A DNA stretch of 58,323 nucleotides from Paenibacillus sp. 1001270B_150601_E10 (GTDB lineage Bacteria > Bacillota > Bacilli > Paenibacillales > Paenibacillaceae). Shown here piece by piece: positions 55,149 through 58,323 of the stretch. Within the stretch, counting starts at the first letter, position 1; the number at the start of each line of letters is the position of its first letter. The stretch lies in the NCBI RefSeq assembly GCF_015558675.1, contig NZ_JADMOL010000013.1, positions 37,337-95,659 of the forward strand. The letters are read 5' to 3'. The position numbers and the translations under genes were made by a program. The notes under the pieces were generated by a model, which was not told the origin of the DNA, did no database searches, and saw only the letters and a list, made by a program, of their open reading frames with translations.

Positions 55149-56039
55149 CTACTTCAGCTCTTCAATCGAGGAGATGTCCATGTATGAAGGAACGACTAAG
55201 CCAATCTTTGTGCCGTTCAAATTTACGCCAAGATCATCAATTTGATCCTTGAATTTGTCATAGTAGTCTTTATGCGTGGTTGGCAGCCAAGCTGCAACGA
55301 TCGCATCCACATCCCCATTTGCTACTCCTGTCCACATCGGCCCTGCCTCGACTTGAAGCATCTCCACCTTGTACTGAAGCTTATTCTCAAGCACATACGC
55401 CACGACATTTGTGCTCGCAATTTCGGAATCCCATGCCACATAGCCAAGCTTCAGCTTTGTTCCATTAACGGGATTGGCACCCTCAATCCACTTGTCGACC
55501 TTGTCAGCATGCTCCTCCACCCATTGCTTTGCCGCTTCTTTCGGATCCGCTCCTTCTTGAATGGCAACCATAATGCTCTCCATATCCGCGGGCTCCCATT
55601 CAAATTGATCCAGCATCTTATAGGCGTCAGGCTGCTCTTCCTTTAAGCCTATACGGGCAATCGTGTGAATCTGTTCATTGCCCCCATATACGTTTTTGGG
55701 GTCCTCTAAGTATTTGAGATCATATTTGGCGAACTTCCAATGTGGAGTCCATCCTGTTATAATGATTGGCTGCTGCTTCGAGATCGCCTTATCAAGCGCC
55801 GCAGTCATCGCTGCACCCGACCCCTCAATCAGCTTAATATTCGTTAAGCCATATTCCTCAATGGCCTTCTCCGTTGCCTGCATGATGCCTGCTCCAGGAT
55901 CAATCCCGACGATTTCCTTTGGCATTTCCAGTTGCTTTGCTCCCGTGCCCGAGTTCCCATCATTTGGTGAAGCAGGGCTAGATGTCCCTCCGCCGCAAGC
56001 AGCGAGCGCCGCCGTCAGCTCGACTAAACTCAGCTTCAT
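55149..56039 (-). CDS. Glycine-betaine-type binding lipoprotein with damaged signal peptide
   Basis: About 296 residues of the OpuAC/ProX class, which captures glycine betaine or related osmoprotectants outside the cell. The body is intact: VGIDPGAGIMQATEKAIEEY, IITGWTPHWKFAKYDLKYLE and VDAIVAAWLPTTHKDYY, with the Trp residues of the quaternary-amine pocket. The signal peptide is short and has a Glu in its hydrophobic core (MKLSLVELTAALAAC), so the lipobox cysteine is at residue 15. The ATG lacks a ribosome binding site and is preceded almost at once by the terminator of the SDR gene, as if the 5' end was lost. No OpuAA/OpuAB are present. May not be made. Confidence 0.7.
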   Translation of the reverse strand: MKLSLVELTAALAACGGGTSSPASPNDGNSGTGAKQLEMPKEIVGIDPGAGIMQATEKAIEEYGLTNIKLIEGSGAAMTAALDKAISKQQPIIITGWTPHWKFAKYDLKYLEDPKNVYGGNEQIHTIARIGLKEEQPDAYKMLDQFEWEPADMESIMVAIQEGADPKEAAKQWVEEHADKVDKWIEGANPVNGTKLKLGYVAWDSEIASTNVVAYVLENKLQYKVEMLQVEAGPMWTGVANGDVDAIVAAWLPTTHKDYYDKFKDQIDDLGVNLNGTKIGLVVPSYMDISSIEELK

Positions 56040-56050
56040 CAAATCAAACG

Positions 56051-56090
56051 AAAACGCCTATCATCTTCAATCTGAAGAATGATAGGCGTT
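56051..56090 (-). terminator. Terminator of the SDR gene, lying against the binding protein start
   Basis: Minus-strand 17-18 bp stem AACGCCTATCAT..TTCA / TGAAG..ATGATAGGCGTT with a 3-base loop and a short T stretch, ending about a dozen bases before the binding protein ATG. Confidence 0.8.
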
Positions 56091-56174
56091 CTTTCATACT
56101 ATTTAAAGGTGAGGTCCGATATAACGGAATAGATTCAAAATGATCATATAAACACTGCAAATTCCAATAAAAGA

Positions 56175-56933
56175 TTAAGCTGTCAATCCGCCGTCAACGA
56201 CGACAATAGAGCCTGTCATGTAGCTTGCTTCTGGAGAAGCCAAGAAGGCTACGACATTGGCAATTTCCTCTGCCTCCGCCATGCGGCCGATTCGTGGGTA
56301 TTGAATCTCCGGCACATGACCCGTCTCCTCGATCGACTTCTGGAAGCCTGCCACCAGATTCGTTTGAACACCGCCAGGACATACTGCAACGATGCGAATC
56401 CCCTTGCTGGAGTACTCCATCGCAGCGGACTTCGTCAAGCTGACGACTGCATGCTTGGAAGCGGAGTAGACACTGACACTATGCTCTGGTTTCACACCCG
56501 CTGTTGAAGCTGTATTAATGATAACACCACTGCCTTGCTCCTCCATTACCTTCAGGACATGCTTCATGCCTAAGAATACGCCTTTAAAGTTAACGGCAAT
56601 TACACGATCAAACTCTTCTTCAGGCGTGTCCGCCAGCAGATTCGGCTTAGAGATCACCCCAGCGTTGTTAAAGAAAATATCAATGCGGCCATAGGTATCA
56701 AGAGCTGCCTGTACATAGCGTTCAACATCCGCATTTTTCGACACATCCGCCTGTACGACAATGCCCTCGCCATGCTCCTGCTTGATTAGGTTGAGTGTTT
56801 CTTCTGCTGCTGGTGCGTTGAAGTCAACTAGAACCAGCTTCTTCCCTTCTTTTGCAAGCTTAATGCTTGTTACACGTCCCATTCCACTGCCTGCTCCAGT
56901 AACTACTGCGATCTGTGCTGCTTCTGACATCAT
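56175..56933 (-). CDS. Short-chain dehydrogenase/reductase
   Basis: About 252 residues of the classical SDR family: cofactor loop VVTGAGSGMGR, NNAG motif at about 88, catalytic Ser (NTASTAG), YSASKHAVVSL with the Tyr and Lys, and PGGVQT. Close to 3-oxoacyl-reductase or glucose-dehydrogenase type enzymes; the substrate is unknown. Four successive start-like codons (TTG ATG ATG ATG) follow GGAGGA; the ATG at 56933 or 56930 has the best spacing. Single gene with its own terminator. Confidence 0.9.
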   Translation of the reverse strand: MMSEAAQIAVVTGAGSGMGRVTSIKLAKEGKKLVLVDFNAPAAEETLNLIKQEHGEGIVVQADVSKNADVERYVQAALDTYGRIDIFFNNAGVISKPNLLADTPEEEFDRVIAVNFKGVFLGMKHVLKVMEEQGSGVIINTASTAGVKPEHSVSVYSASKHAVVSLTKSAAMEYSSKGIRIVAVCPGGVQTNLVAGFQKSIEETGHVPEIQYPRIGRMAEAEEIANVVAFLASPEASYMTGSIVVVDGGLTA

Positions 56934-56939
56934 CATCAA

Positions 56940-57220
56940 TCCTCCTGAATGACTTGTAGTGTAAGGTGAAATTGCCTGTACAAACCAAAGGAATTCGCTG
57001 AAATTAAAACAAAAAAAATTTAATCCTTTTATTAATTAAACGCTTTTAATCAAAATAAAACAAGTCTCAACTTCAAATATTTAAACATTAAAAATATTTA
57101 TAAGCTTCTGTGATGATGATTCTATCCGGAATGTTATGAAACAAGTATAACTGTAAGCCTACCATTATCATTTCAAGGGCTGAATATAAAAAAGTTCTAG
57201 TTCTCACGTGCTTAAAAAAC
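56940..57220. other. AT-rich region between the SDR and map genes
   Basis: Very A/T-rich (runs of A around 57007-57020 and 57040-57062) with inverted repeats of TTTTATT/AATAAAA type; it holds the promoter of the SDR gene (minus strand). No gene is seen. Confidence 0.4.
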
Positions 57221-57262
57221 AAAAAAAGAGCTGATCGCTGCAACTGCAGTCAATCAGCTCTT
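57221..57262 (-). terminator. Terminator of map
   Basis: Minus-strand stem GAGCTGAT/ATCAGCTC (57260-57253 and 57235-57228) with inner CTGCAGTTGCAG pairing and a T7 tail, about 70 bases after the map stop. Confidence 0.85.
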
Positions 57263-57332
57263 TCGTATGTTTACTGCGTCTCACATTATTGCAAATGTGA
57301 AACGCCCATCATGTCGTTAACGATTGCTTATC

Positions 57333-58088
57333 TTAAGCAGGATCCAGCTTCGTCAGGATCATCGGGCCATCCGCCGTAATCGCGAGCGTATGCTCGTATT
57401 GAGCGGACAATCCGCCATCCTTCGTGCGCGCGGTCCAGCCATCTGGGTCACGCTTGCTTTGCCATACGCCTGTATTCAGCATCGGCTCAATCGTAATGAC
57501 CATGCCTTCCTTCAAGCGAGTGCCTTTGCCTGCTGGTCCATAGTGCAGCACTTGCGGATCTTCATGCATATCCTGGCCGATGCCGTGGCCGACAAACTCA
57601 CGAACGACGGAGAAGCCTGCAGCTTCAGCGTGGGCTTGAATCGCATGTGCCACATCGCCAAGGCGATTGCCGACAACCGCTTGCTCAATACCAAGATTCA
57701 ACGACTCTTCCGTTACGCGAAGGAGCTTGGCCGCTTCTTCCGAAATGTTGCCGACAGCGTAGGACCATGCGGAGTCTGCCAGCCAGCCATTTTTATTTAC
57801 GACCATATCGATTGTCACAATGTCCCCATCTTTCAACACATAATCGGATGGAAAGCCATGGCAGATGACATCGTTAACGGAAGCACAAGTCGCATAAGGA
57901 TAGCCCATATACCCTTTTTGTTCCGGCGTAGCGCCATTTTCTTTAAGAAAACGCTCAACAAAGCGGTCAATATCCATCGTCGTGATGCCTGGCTTTATCA
58001 TTTTCTTAATCTCTTGATGACAGCGAGCTAGAATCTGTCCCGCTTCCTTCATCTTTAAGATTTCTTCCTTGCTCTTCAAAATAATCAT
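57333..58088 (-). CDS. map: Methionine aminopeptidase, type I
   Basis: A 251-residue metallopeptidase that removes the initiator Met from new proteins. The five metal ligands are in DGDIVTIDMVVNKNGWLADSA (Asp, Asp), VGHGIGQDMHEDPQV (His), ITIEPML (Glu) and QYEHTLAI (Glu). GAGGAGG precedes the ATG. It lacks the ribosomal-protein operon neighbours of the housekeeping map, so it is probably a second copy, as in B. subtilis YflG. Confidence 0.95.
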   Translation of the reverse strand: MIILKSKEEILKMKEAGQILARCHQEIKKMIKPGITTMDIDRFVERFLKENGATPEQKGYMGYPYATCASVNDVICHGFPSDYVLKDGDIVTIDMVVNKNGWLADSAWSYAVGNISEEAAKLLRVTEESLNLGIEQAVVGNRLGDVAHAIQAHAEAAGFSVVREFVGHGIGQDMHEDPQVLHYGPAGKGTRLKEGMVITIEPMLNTGVWQSKRDPDGWTARTKDGGLSAQYEHTLAITADGPMILTKLDPA

Positions 58089-58188
58089 GCTTGTACCTCC
58101 TCATCCAATTCCGACAGATGCCTTTTCCTTCATCTTTTACAGATTACGTCCATTCAACACGAAAAAGTTCCAAATAAATGAACAAAAT

Positions 58189-58215
58189 AAAAAAAAGCCT
58201 TGATGTTCAAGACTT
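58189..58215 (-). terminator. Terminator of the second tRNA-Leu gene
   Basis: Minus-strand AAGTCTTGA/TCAAGGCTT stem with a 3-base loop followed by at least six T. Confidence 0.8.
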
Positions 58216-58235
58216 GTTACGTTTCAAAGGAGTTA

Positions 58236-58321
58236 TGGTGCGGTAGAGAGGACTCGAACCTCCACGGGCGTACGCCCACTACCCCCTCAAGATAGCGTGT
58301 CTGCCATTCCACCACTACCGC
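58236..58321 (-). tRNA. tRNA-Leu (anticodon GAG), second copy
   Basis: 86 bases, identical base for base to the copy at 46722-46807, including the encoded CCA. It has its own terminator but different flanks. Two copies of this minor leucine tRNA so close together are unusual. Confidence 0.97.
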
Positions 58322-58323
58322 AC

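Noticed and set aside
56105..56147. Minus-strand 14-codon frame MIILNLFRYIGPHL between the SDR gene and its terminator
   Set aside because: No ribosome binding site and no conserved match that I can recognise; length is within chance.

Overview
The window looks like the chromosome of a spore-former-type Firmicute, most likely Paenibacillus or a close Paenibacillaceae relative. Reasons: strong AGGAGG-type ribosome binding sites, many GTG/TTG starts, Bacillus-style genes (nfo, xpt-pbuX under a guanine riboswitch, rocF-rocD, uxaC, a MutS2-like protein, BceAB-like ABC genes), a Gram-positive Tad pilus locus without an outer-membrane secretin, and T-tailed intrinsic terminators. No phage, insertion sequence or CRISPR array is visible.

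Layout. 1-2427: 3' part missing endonuclease IV gene (minus strand), a DUF2621-like membrane protein and a TIGR01777-type epimerase. 2502-13810: a complete minus-strand Tad/Flp pilus operon, in transcription order TadZ-like ATPase, TadA, TadB, TadC, Flp pilin, TadE-like, TadG-like, TadE-like, prepilin peptidase, FHA-domain membrane protein. Its best promoter lies upstream of an intrinsic terminator, so a leader terminator may control the operon. 13882-16602: BceAB-type ABC transporter without a two-component system. 16867-23279: chemoreceptor, small unknown gene with a clear promoter and three decamer repeats, CPA1 antiporter, MFS-GDSL pair. 23528-27391: riboswitch-xpt-pbuX and an iron-type alcohol dehydrogenase with a large interrupted palindrome in front.

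27485-35223: a putative carbohydrate locus with a kinase-fold protein, two sugar-type Gfo/Idh/MocA dehydrogenases divergent from an AraC regulator, a formylglycine sulfatase and a SIS-domain protein, but no transporter. 35486-40048: an unknown gene, an Mga/BglG-like regulator, the decayed remains of an internalin-like LRR/SpaA/LPQTG cell-wall protein, and a VanW protein. 40244-46571: small membrane proteins, tag, another Gfo/Idh/MocA gene, two TM2-domain genes, an orphan OppBC-like permease pair and an NCS2 purine permease.

46720-58322: two exactly identical tRNA-Leu(GAG) genes (an 89-bp direct repeat) bracket 11.5 kb carrying uxaC, rocF-rocD, a TetR-GNAT operon with a clear operator, a gene broken by one stop codon, a MutS2-like protein lacking the Smr domain, a glycine-betaine-type binding protein with a damaged signal peptide, an SDR and a stand-alone methionine aminopeptidase. 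The most interesting candidates are the Tad leader terminator, the FHA/TadZ features of the Tad operon, the decayed internalin gene beside its possible regulator, the sulfatase locus, and the tRNA-bounded segment. All family assignments come from reading motifs; no database search was run.
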